Assembly: GCF_000264995.1 (NCBI RefSeq)
Contig: NW_006767446.1
Span: 127,333-191,332 of the forward strand
Direction: 5' to 3'
DNA from: Punctularia strigosozonata HHB-11173 SS5
Taxonomy: Eukaryota > Basidiomycota > Agaricomycetes > Corticiales > Punctulariaceae
Length of the DNA stretch: 64,000 bases
This document shows, piece by piece, positions 21,226-33,200 of the stretch; within the stretch, counting starts at the first letter, position 1; every line of letters begins with the position of its first letter. The translations under genes were made by a program, and so were the position numbers. The notes under the pieces were generated by a model that was not told the origin of the DNA, ran no database searches, and worked only from the letters and a program-made list of their open reading frames with translations.

Positions 21226-22938
21226 TCAGTTGTTCTCCACTCTGGCCTTCTTAGGCAAACGGATGTGATGACCGTTATCGTATTGTGCATGGACGCTGGG
21301 TACGGGCTTCATCGTGCACGAGACATCGTCAACATGCCCCTCGGATGCGGATGGAGGCTGGCTGTCTGAGCTAGAGCGAGCCACATCAAGCGTTTGCGCC
21401 TCGAACTGCTGTTTGATACCTTTCAATTCCTCGTCGAAGAGTTTGAGAAGTTGCGCGTGTATAACTCCGGGTATGAGATCGTTGTACGTCCTGTACGAGA
21501 AAGCGAGCAGCTTCCAAAAACTCAGCACGAGCGGTTGCAAGCATATCAGGTCGGGATGGAAGGCTTTAACAATGTGTTTCTCCACGTCATCCGGCCTCTT
21601 AAACAGGGCAGTTTTGTTGGCATTCAGCATTATCTCCTCCGACGTATCAAAGAAGCAGTAGACGAATTTATGCAGGATCTTCATTGGGACGTCGTCTTCG
21701 GGCGGATCCTCGAGCAGCTCGTCGCGCCATTCACCATTACCCGTGCGCGTGAGGCAGAGGTAAACAAGAACCCAAAAGTAAGATTCAATGTCGTGGATGA
21801 CACCCCGTACGACGATGTAACGTCCGAAGCCGGGGTGGTATGGAAATCCAGGAGAGACGAGTTCCCCGCTCATGAAAGACTTCGTGCCCTTTGTAATCAC
21901 ATGAGGCTTCGACACGTACAAAATGCTAATCTGGACCTTACTGTGCGCATCAGAGCATTATCTGATCCATCGCCCGTATCGGGACACGACCTCTGTCTTA
22001 GGTTCAGCAATGAAAAACCATAAAGCAAATCCTGCACTAACACGTTTGGGATCGGGATCAGGCTCAGGTACGATACAGTCTGGCATCTGAGTGCAGCATC
22101 AACTTCTGTTCGATAGATGCTTGAAGTTCGGATACGTACATTCTCCCACATATTTCGGGCTACGGCCAGGAAATTGAGAGCGTTGCGTAGTGTGAAGTCA
22201 GCTAACAGCCTCAATGCGGTATCCTCCGTGATAGTCAGTCCAAGTTCGTTCTTGGCGTTCCTGAGGAGGCTCGGTTTATCCTGATAATTGTCTATATTTG
22301 CGGCAGGGAACTCGATCCACTTCTCGAATTCATGACTGCAATCAAGGTCAATGAGATACCCCACTTTACCGTCTGTCTCTCGGGCGATGATGATGTTGCT
22401 TGGGCTGATGTTTCTGTGCAGAACGCCGGAGAACCACATGTCTCTATGCCCTGCTAAGAACGGTCATCTCAATGAAGATGTACGCGTAAGAATATTCGTG
22501 CCTTCGATGGCGTCGCGCACGGCGGTAGCCAGAAGAGAGACGTCCCTGGTACGGTTGACGATGGGATTACGCGTTGACATAAGGGCGTACTTCACTTCTG
22601 GGTATCGATGCTGAGAGGTATGCCCCGTCGAGATGGCAAATCCCAGTTTCCGATTTCTAGATGCGGACACGTTGGTTATTCACGTCCGGATCGTTCTGTA
22701 TCCCTTCCTCGTATTCTCGTCGCAGATCCAATTCTGAAGGGCCGCTCGTCTTAGATTCGTCACGCGCACACGTCGAACGCGATGGTGTGGATAAGGATCC
22801 GGTGGCAACGCCGACGGCAGAGGGGGCGGGAAGAACCGAGTTGGGAAATCGGAGGACCGAGGAACTTTGGTGAAGAACTTCTGTTGGCGTGAATCGTTCT
22901 GGACCGAGCGAAGTTGTAGAATCGTCCTTTCCTAACAA
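21226..22938 (-). CDS. Fungal-type protein kinase FunK1, copy B (HRD changed to HRN)
   Basis: The layout is as in copy A: an Arg/Glu-rich linker, a helical exon ending ATAVRDAIEG, then WFSGVLHRNISPSNIII. The catalytic Asp of HRD is Asn here. The Mg-binding segment YLIDLDCSHEF keeps its Asp residues. Then come the insertion, the activation-segment end TKGTKSFMSGEL, and GVIHDIESYFWVLVYLCLTR, with the stop at 21226. The Asp-to-Asn change in the catalytic base predicts loss of phosphotransfer, so this copy is a likely pseudokinase, though all exons visible remain open. The N-terminus (upstream of about 22700) diverges from copy A and is poorly resolved; the start at 22938 is a guess. Confidence 0.65.
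21337..21925. repeat. Direct repeat, copy 2 (FunK1 3' half)
   Basis: Partner of 18613-19210, same orientation. Similarity fades into the divergent C-terminal tail on one side and into the intron before the activation segment on the other. Confidence 0.85.
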
Positions 22939-23564
22939 TCGTCAACGGCGATTAGACTCGCAGGTCGCCTGCCTATGTTCAATAAGATACCGCCGAGCGT
23001 GAGAGTTCCCGTAGTCGTCGTAATCGGGGAGGAGGTCGACGTGGGAAAATGCAGCAGTTCGTGCCGACAACAGCGGAGACGGGTGCAACTTGCGTACCTG
23101 GCCGTACCTTTCCCTCGTTGTGTCTCGCCCGCGTCCTTTCGAGCCTAAACACACGTAACACACGTAAAATGGTGTCCTTGGATCTTGCGGAAAACGATGG
23201 AGACAATCGACGCGTACGTGACGCCTCGAACAGGAAGCTGTCGAACGGCCTCGCTGATATCATTGATGAACTCATCTCATGCAGCTCTTGACATTTCCTG
23301 TGCATACCAAGTGCATCCCTCGCTCAAGCTCAGAGGCAGAAGTCGATCGATTTGGTCATCGTACAGATGAATGAGGCAATTTCCGGGAATCTTGGGAAGG
23401 CGTGCCTGGCGCGTTAGACGCCCGTGAATCAGCGGATCTGTCAAACGGCAGGCTACCGGTGCAACACGCGCCAGATGCACCCCATACTCACCGCCTGGCT
23501 TGTGTCATATATATGAGAAACACCTGGTGACCATCCCCACCATCCTTGAGCTCTTCCGACGACG
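22939..23564. other. Unresolved stretch between FunK1 copy B and the repeat-rich gene
   Basis: Open frames on the - strand carry basic, Ser-rich text that could be 5' exons of FunK1 copy B, but no family motif confirms this. The right part must hold the promoter of the gene starting at 23565. Confidence 0.35.
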
Positions 23565-26500
23565 ATGGCGCTCCCGCCCGGTCTCCAGCAAGGGTTCGCG
23601 AGCCTCAGCTTGCATCGAGGAGCACCCTACGACCCTCGGTGGGTTATTCGTACATGATGATGCAGGCTGGAATACTGATCGATTCTTACTGCCGTAGACT
23701 CGTTCAAGGAGCGCACGCGACGCCGCCATCGGCTCCGTCTCTCTACTCGTCGGGAGTGGTTCACTCGATTGAACGCACGACCCAAGACCACGCGTCGTCA
23801 TCGTCTCAGACAAGCACCGCGGCCCCAACACCTCCCCTCGTGGGCCGACGAGGACTCTCAGCGCGCGAACTGTACGCCAGTGCATTGCCGGCGACGCGCA
23901 CCTCCGTCACTGCGCGCGATCTCTACGCAAGCGCTCTGCCAGCCACGTCTGCGCCCACGCCTCCTCCTCAAACGGTGAGCGCTCTGCATATCTGAGACCG
24001 ATTCATCAGCGCTGACGCGACAAATAGCATGCTCCACCCAACGTAGCACGCGCACCTGCCCAGATCGAGACGAGTTCGCCGCAGCCGATTACCACATCGA
24101 GCGCCAGCACCGGAAACGATCAGTTTACACGCACCCAATCCCGAACATCTATCGCCCCTAACGCAGCACCCGCGTCCGTTGACAGATGGCCACCTCTTAA
24201 CTCCGCACCCGCAAGCCCACCACCGGCTTCAAACTCACCCTACGCCGCGTCCCCACCACCCCTCGTACCTTCATCTTCGTCCGCCTCCTCATATTTCCCT
24301 CCACCCGCCGACGAACGGGACGGTACTTCAGACCTCCCGCCGCCCACCTTCGAAGAGAGTCTCTCCTCCTCCGGCTCGGTCTCCGTCCCGCCCGAAAAGC
24401 ACGCCTTCTACGTCGCGAACCAGGACCCGGACGGCCACGCCCCACAGTTGGCCGTATTGCAGCCTTCAACGAGTGATGCGAACGCTGGACCGTCAACCGT
24501 TCGCCCCCTCCCGACGCCTGGCGCGCAAAGCCAAACCCAAGCGCAAGCGAGCACCCCGCCTGTATCAGGGCCCACAGCAAACGGCCAAGCCCCGACTACG
24601 AGCAGCCCCTCGCCGCCTCCAGCAGCCTCTGAAGCTATTACTGCAACGCCCGTTCCCGCACCAGCTTACGCGCCTCCCCTGCCCTCGCGTTCCGGGCCCT
24701 CATCGTCGTCCCCTCCCCCAGCGTCGTCCCGCCCACTCGGCGCGCTCGAGAAACGCGCGATGCACGCGCAGCGCATGGTCGTCGTCAACCAAACCGATCC
24801 TGATCCCGCACCCGCACCCGCACCCGCACCCGAGCCTCAAGCGCAAACGCCTCCGGAAGCGGAGCCCCGTGGGTCAGGTTTTCTTCAGAAACGCTCGATC
24901 CACGCCGCACGGCTGACGGACCCAGCGCCCGCGCCCGCCTTCCAACACGGCTCTCAACCGCAACCTCAGGTCGAACCGCAGTCCCCTCGCACGCCAGGAG
25001 TCCTCCAGCAGCGCTCGATCCACGCAACGAGGCTCTCCATGTCGTTCTACAGCGCGGACGTCGCGCAGTCGTCCGGCGCCTCTCCCGGTTCCTCTCCAGC
25101 TCCGCCCCCGCTCCCGACGCGCAGGACCGGATCCAGCGCGCGTCCGTCGTCGTCGCACTCGCAGTCAGGCTCGTTCGCGTCGCAGACGCCCCCGACGAGT
25201 CCGCCGCCGCTTCCCCAGCGCTCCCAAGGCGGCCCTCCCTCGTCTCCGCCCGCGGACTCGCGTAACTCGCGCTTCATCACGCCCTTCAGATTTCCCGCCT
25301 CTCCCCCTGCGTCTGCCCCTCCCGGACCTATATCGGATCCCATGTACAGCAGCGCTTACGACTCGTCCCGAGCGTCGCCACCAGCATCTCAGGACGTGGT
25401 ACGTCTCTCGTCTCTCGTCCCTCACGCCTAGACTCAGATCTGACCTCCATCCTCAGCCGGCTGCGCCTGGTCTTCTTCTTTACCCCACGACCTCGACGCG
25501 GATCACCAACGTGCCCGACTTTGCCATCACCAGATCGCAGCACCAAAACACGGTCACCGCTCCTGTCCCGCCACCCTCCGCCCCGCCCGTCATGCAACAC
25601 AGCGCGCCAGGGATGAGCCCGAGCCCCGGTACACCCTCCTTCCAACCGTATCTCCAACCCCAAGCTACCGGTTCTCCGCCGCAATCCCAGTCGCCCCAGA
25701 CGACCGACCGCGGCCTGCTATCCGACATGGGCAACGCCGTGCGCAGAAACCCCAACCTCGTCGGCGGCCTCTTGGGTGGCGCTGTCGGCCTCATGACCGG
25801 CGCGTACCTCAACTCGAATGATGGCAGCGGGATTACCGACGTCGTGAGCAACGCTGCCGCAGGGATGTTTTCTAGCGGCAGCGACAACAGCGGGATCGTC
25901 GACGCTGTGAGCAACGCCGCCGCGGGCATGTTTTCCGGCGATAACGACAACAGTGGCTACACGTACGATCAAACGGACTATTCCACAGGTGGTGGAGGAG
26001 GAGGAGGCGGGCTGTTCAATGGGCTGGGGAACGTCATCTCGTCTGTAGTTGGTTCATCGGACAATTCGGGTGGTGGAAACAGCGGCGGGATTTTTAGTGG
26101 TCTCGGCGACATGGTCTCGTCCGCCCTTGGCTCCTCGGACAACTCTGGAGATAACAGCGGCGGTGGCGGTTATGACCCGTATTCGCAGCCATCCTACATC
26201 GACCAGCAGGAACAGCCCTATTACGGCCCGGACCTCAGTCAAGACCCAAGCGCGGGTGCCTATGGCTATGGTCCGCAGGGCGACATCGTGAATAACACCT
26301 ACGACCAGTCCTACGACCAGACGTACCAACAGACGTACGACCAGTACATGCAGGACTCGCAGCAAGGGGCGGACCAACAGCAGCAGCAGTTCCAGCAGCA
26401 GCTCGCGCAGATACAGCAACAGGCTGATGAGCAGCAACAGGAGGCCCAGCACGAGGCGGCGCAGCAGCAGCACGAGATGCTCGCGCAGTTGCACAAGTAC

Positions 26501-28072
26501 GAGGAGCAGGCGGCGCGGTTGGAGGAAGAGCAGCGGCGCGCAGAGGCGCAGCGGCTGGAAGAGCTGATGAAGATGTCTCAGCAGCTGCAGCAGCAGGCGA
26601 ACGCGGCCGCGGCGCACGAGCAGCAGGCGGAGATGCAGAGGCTGGAGGAACTGATGAAGTTATCACAGCAGATGCAACAGCAGGCCGCAGAGACCACGGC
26701 GCAGAATGGCGGGGTCGGCGGCGCGTTCTCCACAGGCGGAGGCGCCCCGCAGGCGCAGAGCGGCTCTGGGTACGGCGACGGCGCGTATCCCTCTCAGAAC
26801 GGCCCAGGATATTCTCAGCCTGCACCTTCTAATGGCTATCAATCGACGAGCTATGGCGGATCAAGTTCGATCTCGAGCAACTTCGGCCAGTCACAGACAG
26901 GTGCTGGTTATCAGCCGACGTCTTACGAAGACTCTACTACCCCTGCTTCAAGTTTCGGCGGGCAGGCCGGATCGGCGTCGTCCCCTCAGCATAATCCTTC
27001 TCACCAGTCGCAACCTTCGTCAGGCGGGCATCCACCGTCCTCTCACGGCGCTCCTTCGCCTCCCGGGCAGAGTAATTCAGGAGGAAGCCAATGGACGCCG
27101 AACCATCCTGGGACCCACAACACGCATCCGTCTGTGCAGCACCAGCATACCGGCCCTTCGGGGGCACATCATTCGCCGCAGCATCCCGGCCATCCTTCGC
27201 AGCCTGCAGGTGGGACTGGCTACCAACCGACCAGCTACAACGCGCCGCATCACGGAACCCAGCAACCCCATAGCGCTCCCGCCATCCCGAACCATCAGCC
27301 GAACCACTCGGCCTCCCAACCACTGCACCCCGCCGGCGCCAGCCCCAGCTACTCGCCCTCTGCGTATCCTGGTGGACATCCGCCTGCTCAAACCCATGCA
27401 CAACCACATCGCCCGCATACCAACTCATACCCAGGCCCTCAGGGCGCACAACATGCAGGCGCCGGAAATGCTCATCACACGACCAGTCCCGTCTCGAGCG
27501 CAGCGCTATCGCATACACACACACCGCCTCATCCTCAGCACATGAACTCTTATCCCCAGTACAACGCCCCGCATACGACACAGCAACATCATCCCCCGGC
27601 CCACCTCCAGCAGCATCCGCACGCTCAGACGCCTGCTTATCATCCTCATAATCAACCGCAACACCATCCCAACTTCCAGACCCAACACCATCCAAACCTT
27701 CAGGGTCAGCATTATCCGAGTTTCCAGGCCCAACACCATCCAAACGTCCAGGGTCAGCATCATCCGAACATTCACGCTCAACATCATCCGAACGTCCAAG
27801 CTCAACACCATCCGAACAACCAAACCCAACATCATCCCCAGACTCAGACTCAACACCATCCGCACGCCCAGTCTCAGCACTACCCACACACACAAACCCA
27901 GCCGCACCGACCCCCGCATATGCACGCGCAGTCGTACTCGCACCCCACGACGTACCAACACCCACCCGCGAACGTCCCCAAGCCGGACAGTACGCTGAAC
28001 CAGCTCGGAAAGCTCGCTAAGGTCGGCGCACTGAGCCTGCTGAAGACCGCTGTCAGGCGAGATATCGCGTGA
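23565..28072 (+). CDS. Very large low-complexity protein with glycine zipper and octapeptide repeats
   Basis: Four exons: 23565-23638, about 23700-23970, 24029-25399 and 25457-28072, about 1,440 residues. The start MALPPGLQQGFASLSLHRG is joined through a GTGGGT...CGTAG intron. The N-terminal third is Pro/Ser/Ala-rich, with a doubled block RELYASALPAT/RDLYASALPAT and a triple block LEKRAMHAQRM, LQKRSIHAARL, LQQRSIHATRL. Next comes NLVGGLLGGAVGLMTGAY, a glycine-zipper-like hydrophobic segment, Gly/Ser/Asp repeats, then a Gln/Glu/Ala-rich coiled coil (about 26370-26700). His/Pro/Gln-rich text follows, with ten octapeptide repeats. It ends in an ordered-looking basic helix, LNQLGKLAKVGALSLLKTAV. 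No known family is recognised. The composition suggests a scaffold or condensate-forming protein, possibly membrane-touching. The open frame over 850 codons in the last exon supports it as real. Confidence 0.75.
27659..27898 (+). repeat. 24-base tandem repeat, ten units, coding
   Basis: Ten head-to-tail units of exactly 24 bases encode the octapeptide Q-H-H/Y-P-N/x-x-Q/H-x. Units differ mostly at codons 5-8. The unit length is a multiple of three, so expansion or loss keeps the frame of the surrounding gene. Confidence 0.9.
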
Positions 28073-28293
28073 TCCTGGTCCTCCGGCTATTTCGTGTATC
28101 GAGTATTTTGATTGTACTATTACAACTGTGTACGGCAAATAATCATTGGGCTACATTCGTCAGATATTCGATATCAAGCAGAAACACGAGCGAAGTATCT
28201 ATCATGGGGGGATTCGTTCGGTACATGTCAACTAGGCTCGGCGATTGCAAAGAGATTGAGATAGATACGGAATGCGAGGTTAAATGGAAGCCA

Positions 28294-29417
28294 CTACGCA
28301 GACAGCTTGGGGATGACCTTGATCATCTGCTCGATGTTCAAAAACTGGACCCAGCTCTCGATCTCCTTCTGGTTCTCCTGCCACACAAACTTGCTCTCGC
28401 TCGTCCCGCGGAAGAAGGCGGTCGCGCACTGGTACGACTCGGGCACGAGCTCGCCCTCGCGGACGACGCCGAGCTCGGCGCGGAACACGCGGAACTCCCA
28501 GCCCGTAAGCGGGTGGCCGTCGCCGCGCGCGGCCTGGGTCGGGATGTTGAACTCGAGCCGGGACCAGTCGAAGCCGAGCGGCTGGCCGATCGCCTGGATG
28601 TACGCGCCCTTGAGCGAGAGCAGGATGCAGAGCCGGCGGAGCGCGACCTCGTCCGGCTCGCCGCGGAGGAAGCCGAGCTCGAACTCGGTGAGCTGTGACG
28701 AAAGGGGGGGAGGGGGGAGGGAGGGAGGAGGAGGTCAGTGCTCCGCGTGTAGGACGATCGCGGTGGATGTGAGAGATGTACCTTGTGCGCCTGGCTCTCG
28801 ACGTAGGCGGCGACGGGCGCGTCGCGGGGTTCGGGCGCGATCATGCGCATGCCGAGGCCGACGTTGACAACCTCACGTTGGCGGCCTTGCACCATCGACA
28901 TGGCCACGAGCGAGCCTTCGCTGGCGGTCGTGTAGCCGATCATGGACCGTAGATACTTTTCGGGGTGCATGCCCGATGGATCCTACAGCCACAACACTCT
29001 GTCAGTCGGCGTCGTCGACGTAACGTAACGAAGGGGAGCGCAGACCTGTTCTATCCAGTGTTTCCCGTTGGGAGTGACCCGATCCCGCCACTGTGCTCGG
29101 GGCACTCTTCGATGTCGCATCATGAGAAGGGGCATCATCTGACATAGGACTTGCCCTGCGATACACCTCGTTGAGGTCGATGATGGACGATGCCAGGAGG
29201 AGGTGGCTCACGCAGTGATTCGTTCGAGTCCGGGGCATGCTTGATTTCCGGTGCGCCCGGTATGCACTCCTTCACGAGCTTATAGCATTCATCGTATTCC
29301 TGATATCAGCAGGTTAGTTTCGTCCGTCGATAAGCATGGGGCAATCGGCAAGATGCACACCTCGCGCGTCACGTCTCGGCTGAGCGACAGCATCCATACT
29401 AGGAGCGGACAGTCCAT
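28294..29417 (-). CDS. 4'-phosphopantetheinyl transferase-fold protein with degenerate active site
   Basis: The start at 29417 opens MDCPLLVWMLSLSRDVTRE, spliced to EYDECYKLVKECIPGAPEIK, then VLCQMMPLLMMRHRRVPRAQ and TPNGKHWIEQ, then MIGYTTASEGSLVAMSMVQ, VNVGLGMRMIAPEPRD and ESQAHK|LTEFELGFLRGEPD. The last blocks are LLSLKGAYIQAIGQPLGFDW and SWVQFLNIEQMIKVIPKLSA. Block order and wording follow Lys5/AASDHPPT-type PPTases, which attach phosphopantetheine to carrier proteins. The Mg-binding Asp of the VGxD motif is Gly (VGLG), and W-x-x-K-E-A-x-x-K reads LSLKGAYIQ, losing Trp, Glu and the last Lys. All introns are clean and frames open, so the gene looks maintained despite the lost residues. Transferase activity is not expected. 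Confidence 0.65.
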
Positions 29418-30277
29418 CGACGCTTGTTCGGATCAGTTGAAGGGGGGCGGCGGTCCAGGTAGATACGCGCGAGCGCAACTCGTCGGCTTTTCAACAAAAT
29501 CGGGTCCTCAAGTTTCAACGTGGCCCGAACGCAATCATGAACAGCAGTACGGAGGAGTGGCCCGGCCGAGGTTCCACAAAAACACAATGCCTGCCCGATG
29601 CAGCGTTGCGTGCTGTCCCCACACAATTCGGCCAGAGGACAATGAGGAGAGAAAATAATGCTAGCTAGCACCCGTCGTCGTCGTCAACCGGAGAGGAGAA
29701 CATGGCTGCTCGAGCCATGTTTACGCGCTACAACAAGGCGAACACGAGGTAACCACTCTCTTCGGTGGGCGCTCGCACGGTCAGAAGCTGTGTACGCCAA
29801 ATCGCGATCGCTGTCCCCAAGAGGCGCTTTGCTTTGCGGCACACGAACACAACGACCCAAAGGTAATAAAAAAACAAAGAGGCTTTCGGTACAGCATTAC
29901 GACTACAGCTTAAGACGGATATTATCAACGAACCAAGAGAATGGATGGGAGCACTGGGAACAGGATGTATGGATATGACGCGCGGCGACGTGAACAAGTG
30001 GTGTTAAACTCGGTATGTGTATGAGGATTTCGTGGAGATCGTGTATCGCCTTCCGTCCGTTGTGACTTCTCCTACACGACCAGGCGAGGAGCGCGACAGT
30101 CCAGAGAGAAGGGGAGGGTGGGTGGTATTGTCCGACGCAACCGTCGTCGTCCTCTGTTATAGGCGCGTATGCGCGCCAAGGGAGTATATACCTGCCATAT
30201 CGGAAAAGGTCACGGATGAGCAACGGTTCGCTCCTGAATCAAAAGCCGAGCCGCTCACCTTCCCCAAAGCACCGGGC
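29418..30277. other. Intergenic stretch, no supported gene
   Basis: This lies between the start of the PPTase-like gene and the stop of the velvet gene. Both are on the - strand, so it holds the promoter of the former and the 3' UTR of the latter. No domain, RNA gene or long repeat is seen. Confidence 0.5.
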
Positions 30278-33200
30278 CTACCGCGGCGGCTGATCCGAGA
30301 TGATGCTCCTGATCGACATCGCCCTCCCCCCGCGCCCCTCCGCACCCGGACTCGCCCTCCTCCTCTGTCCTTCCTCATACCCCCTCCCCTGCCCCTGCCC
30401 CTGCCCCCTCCCCTTCTCCTCCTCCCTCGACCGACTCCGCCTCCTCCCCCCCTCCATCCTGCTTTCCCGCGACAACGCCGGAGGAGGCGGCGCCGACCCC
30501 GCCACCGGCGGCGGCGTCGAAAACGGCGTCGGCGGACCGCTCGACTCGCCCTCGCGCATGCCGATCGCCGGGTCGACGCTCATCGTCGTCCGGAGCGGCG
30601 CGAGCTGGATCCGCGCCCCGTCGTACTCCGACGCCGCGCCACCGGGCATCCCTCCCCGCGCGTTCCCCGCGCCCGCACCCGAGCCGACGCCCTGCGCGTT
30701 CGTGCCCGGCCCGTGCGCGCTCCCCCACGATCCATAGCCGTGGTGCATCGGCGCCTGCTGCCCTGGCCCCTGTCCTTGCGACTGCCCCTGCTCCGACGTC
30801 GGATTAGACTGCTGCTGCTGCTGACCATGGGGCGGCGGCGGCGGCGCGGTCCACTGCCCTCCCTCCGTCGGCGGATGCGGCGGCGGCAAAGGCTGCGCGT
30901 ACGGCGGCGGCGGGTACGGCCCGTAATGCTGGTACGACGGGTGTATCGGCGGGCTCTGCGAATACGCCGGGTACGGGTGCCCGTTCCCGCCGTTGCCCGG
31001 CGCGGCGTACGGAAACGGCGGCGGGATCTGCTGCCCGTACGACTGCTGGGCCTGCGACGACGACGACGACGACGACGGCGGGGAGGTCGACGTCGACGTC
31101 TGCGGTTGCGGCTGCTGCTGGGACGGCTGCTGGCCGGGACCAGGACCAGGCTCGTATCCTTGGCCGGAATGTCCCCCGCCCTGGCCGGGCGGCGGTCCGT
31201 GCCCGTACGCCGGGTGTTGCTCGTAGTACGGCGGGTAGGGCTGCGGCGGGGGCGGGTACGGGTACCCCGCGTAGTGGTGCGGCGGGTGCGGCGGGTACGG
31301 CTCCGAGCCGCGATGCGTCATCGGCGGCGGCGGCGGCGCGTGCGGGTACTGGTACCAATACGGGTACCCGGGTACGCTCGGCGGCGCGCCCCACCCACCC
31401 GGCGGCGGGGGCGGGTACGGCGAGGGTGCGGCGGCGTACGGGCCTGGCGCAGACGTGAGCGCGACGCCGACGGTAGGCGGCGGCCCGGGGTAGTGGTGCA
31501 CGAGCGGGTTCTGAGCGTGCATGGGCGGTGCGCCGGGGTACGGGCCCGGGGCGGGCGGGTACGGATACGGCGGACGACTGGTTGCCGAGTTGCTGCTCCC
31601 GCTGGCTCCTTCCGCGGTCGGCGACGTCTGAGTCACCGTGTTGCCCCCGCCCGGCGGCGTAAGCGGCGCAGGCGGTCCGGCACTACCGCCACCTAGGGAG
31701 AATATGAGTGTCAGTGACCTGTCACATGTCAGTGTATAAAACAAAGACGGCGCACCGTGCTGGGGCGACGTAGTAGGCGATCGCGGCGCCTGGATAGGCG
31801 AAGACGGTTCGTCGCTGTCGGGATCGTCGAGCCTCGTCCGCTTCGCGTCGCGCTTGCGCCTGCTAGACCCGCTCTGGACCCGGCGGCCTCTCCGGGCATC
31901 GTCGACGTCGCCCTCGAGCTCTTCCGCGGGCACGGGTGCGGGCAGAGGCTGCGGCGCCGTACCGCCGGCGGGGATGGGCAACGGGAGCGGCGGCTGCATC
32001 TGCATCTGCTGGTCGGTGCCGGTGCCTTGGCCCGGGCGCTTGCGGATACGGATATCCTTCCGGATCCGGATTTTGATACCTTGGTCGGCGAGGGAGCACG
32101 AGAGCGTGGTGGATTCTGCGAGCCGACGGAGGGGTGGGGGTGAGACGAGGCGACCACATGGGCACGGGAAACGTCACTGACCTTCCATTCCCGGAAACTT
32201 TTTGGCCGTGTACACGTAGAACGGCGCCGAGAATATGGACTTGCAGTGGTGGACGTTGGATCTGGGGACGTGGTCAGCAACGAACGCCATGCACAGACAC
32301 ACGCAGCCGCCAGAGAATAACGGCAAATGAACGCATATATGCGCTCAAAAATAGAAAAGGGTATAATAATAACAATTCGGAACCACGCATATATGACGGA
32401 AGGAAGGCAAAAGGAAGAAGAGCGGCACGACGACCTCGGCTCTCCGAGCAAGCAGCAACCACAGCCAACGGGGATCGGCCAGCAACACACACCGATACTC
32501 ACTCGGGCCTGGTCAGGTCGTCGTCGTCCAGAGGAAATCTACATCTTCAAAAAGCGGTTCCCGATGTGCGGATCGGAGGAGGGGCAGGGGCGAAATACTC
32601 ACCCGACGACCTCGAATAACGAGAGCTTGAGCCGGTACGAGCCCTCGGTCCGGACGGAGAGGTCGGGGAAAACGAAGAAGCCGGCGTCCTGGTTCCCGTT
32701 CTCGGTGTCTTTAAGGTGGTAGAGAGAAGAGACGACGGAGCCGGTGGTGACGCAGGTCTTGCCGTCCTTAGATCCCGGCGGGCGGGGTCAATCTCGAGAG
32801 CAAGCGATATGCGATGGGAATGCACGCACCTTGAGCCAGTGCAGTTCGGTGTCGTCGTCGGGCTTGGCGAGGCTGGCGAACATGAAGTAGTATGGGTTCT
32901 GGAGGAAGCTGTGGGCGTATGTGAGCGATTCCCGGCCCGTGTCGGGGTCCGGGTCGTGCGACGGCCCCGCGCCGGACGAGGACGAGGACGCGGCTTGCTG
33001 TTGCTGTTGTTGCTGTTGGCGCTCGTGGACGCTAGGCGGAAGGTACGGTGGCGAGTGGGGTCGGCGGGTCGCGCGGTCGATGACGCGCAGTTGCACGATC
33101 GGGGGCGGGTCGATGGGTCGTCGATCGGCGGTGACTCCAGGACCGACGGCGTGAACGTCAGGGACGATGCGCGGTGCACAAACGATGAAGGGAGGATACA

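Noticed and set aside
24179-24916. A Pro/Arg-rich open frame on the + strand
   Set aside because: It is another frame of the same exon of the large low-complexity gene; the chosen frame links to upstream and downstream exons by valid splice sites.
27659-27898. CRISPR-like array
   Set aside because: The units are contiguous 24-base coding repeats without spacers, in a eukaryotic gene.
26937-27965. A 342-codon Gly/Asp-rich open frame on the - strand
   Set aside because: It is antisense to the His/Pro/Gln-rich part of the large low-complexity protein, including its 24-base repeat.
30017-31696. A 559-codon Arg-rich open frame on the + strand
   Set aside because: It is the antisense of the Pro/Gly-rich velvet tail; high GC and codon bias keep the opposite frame open.
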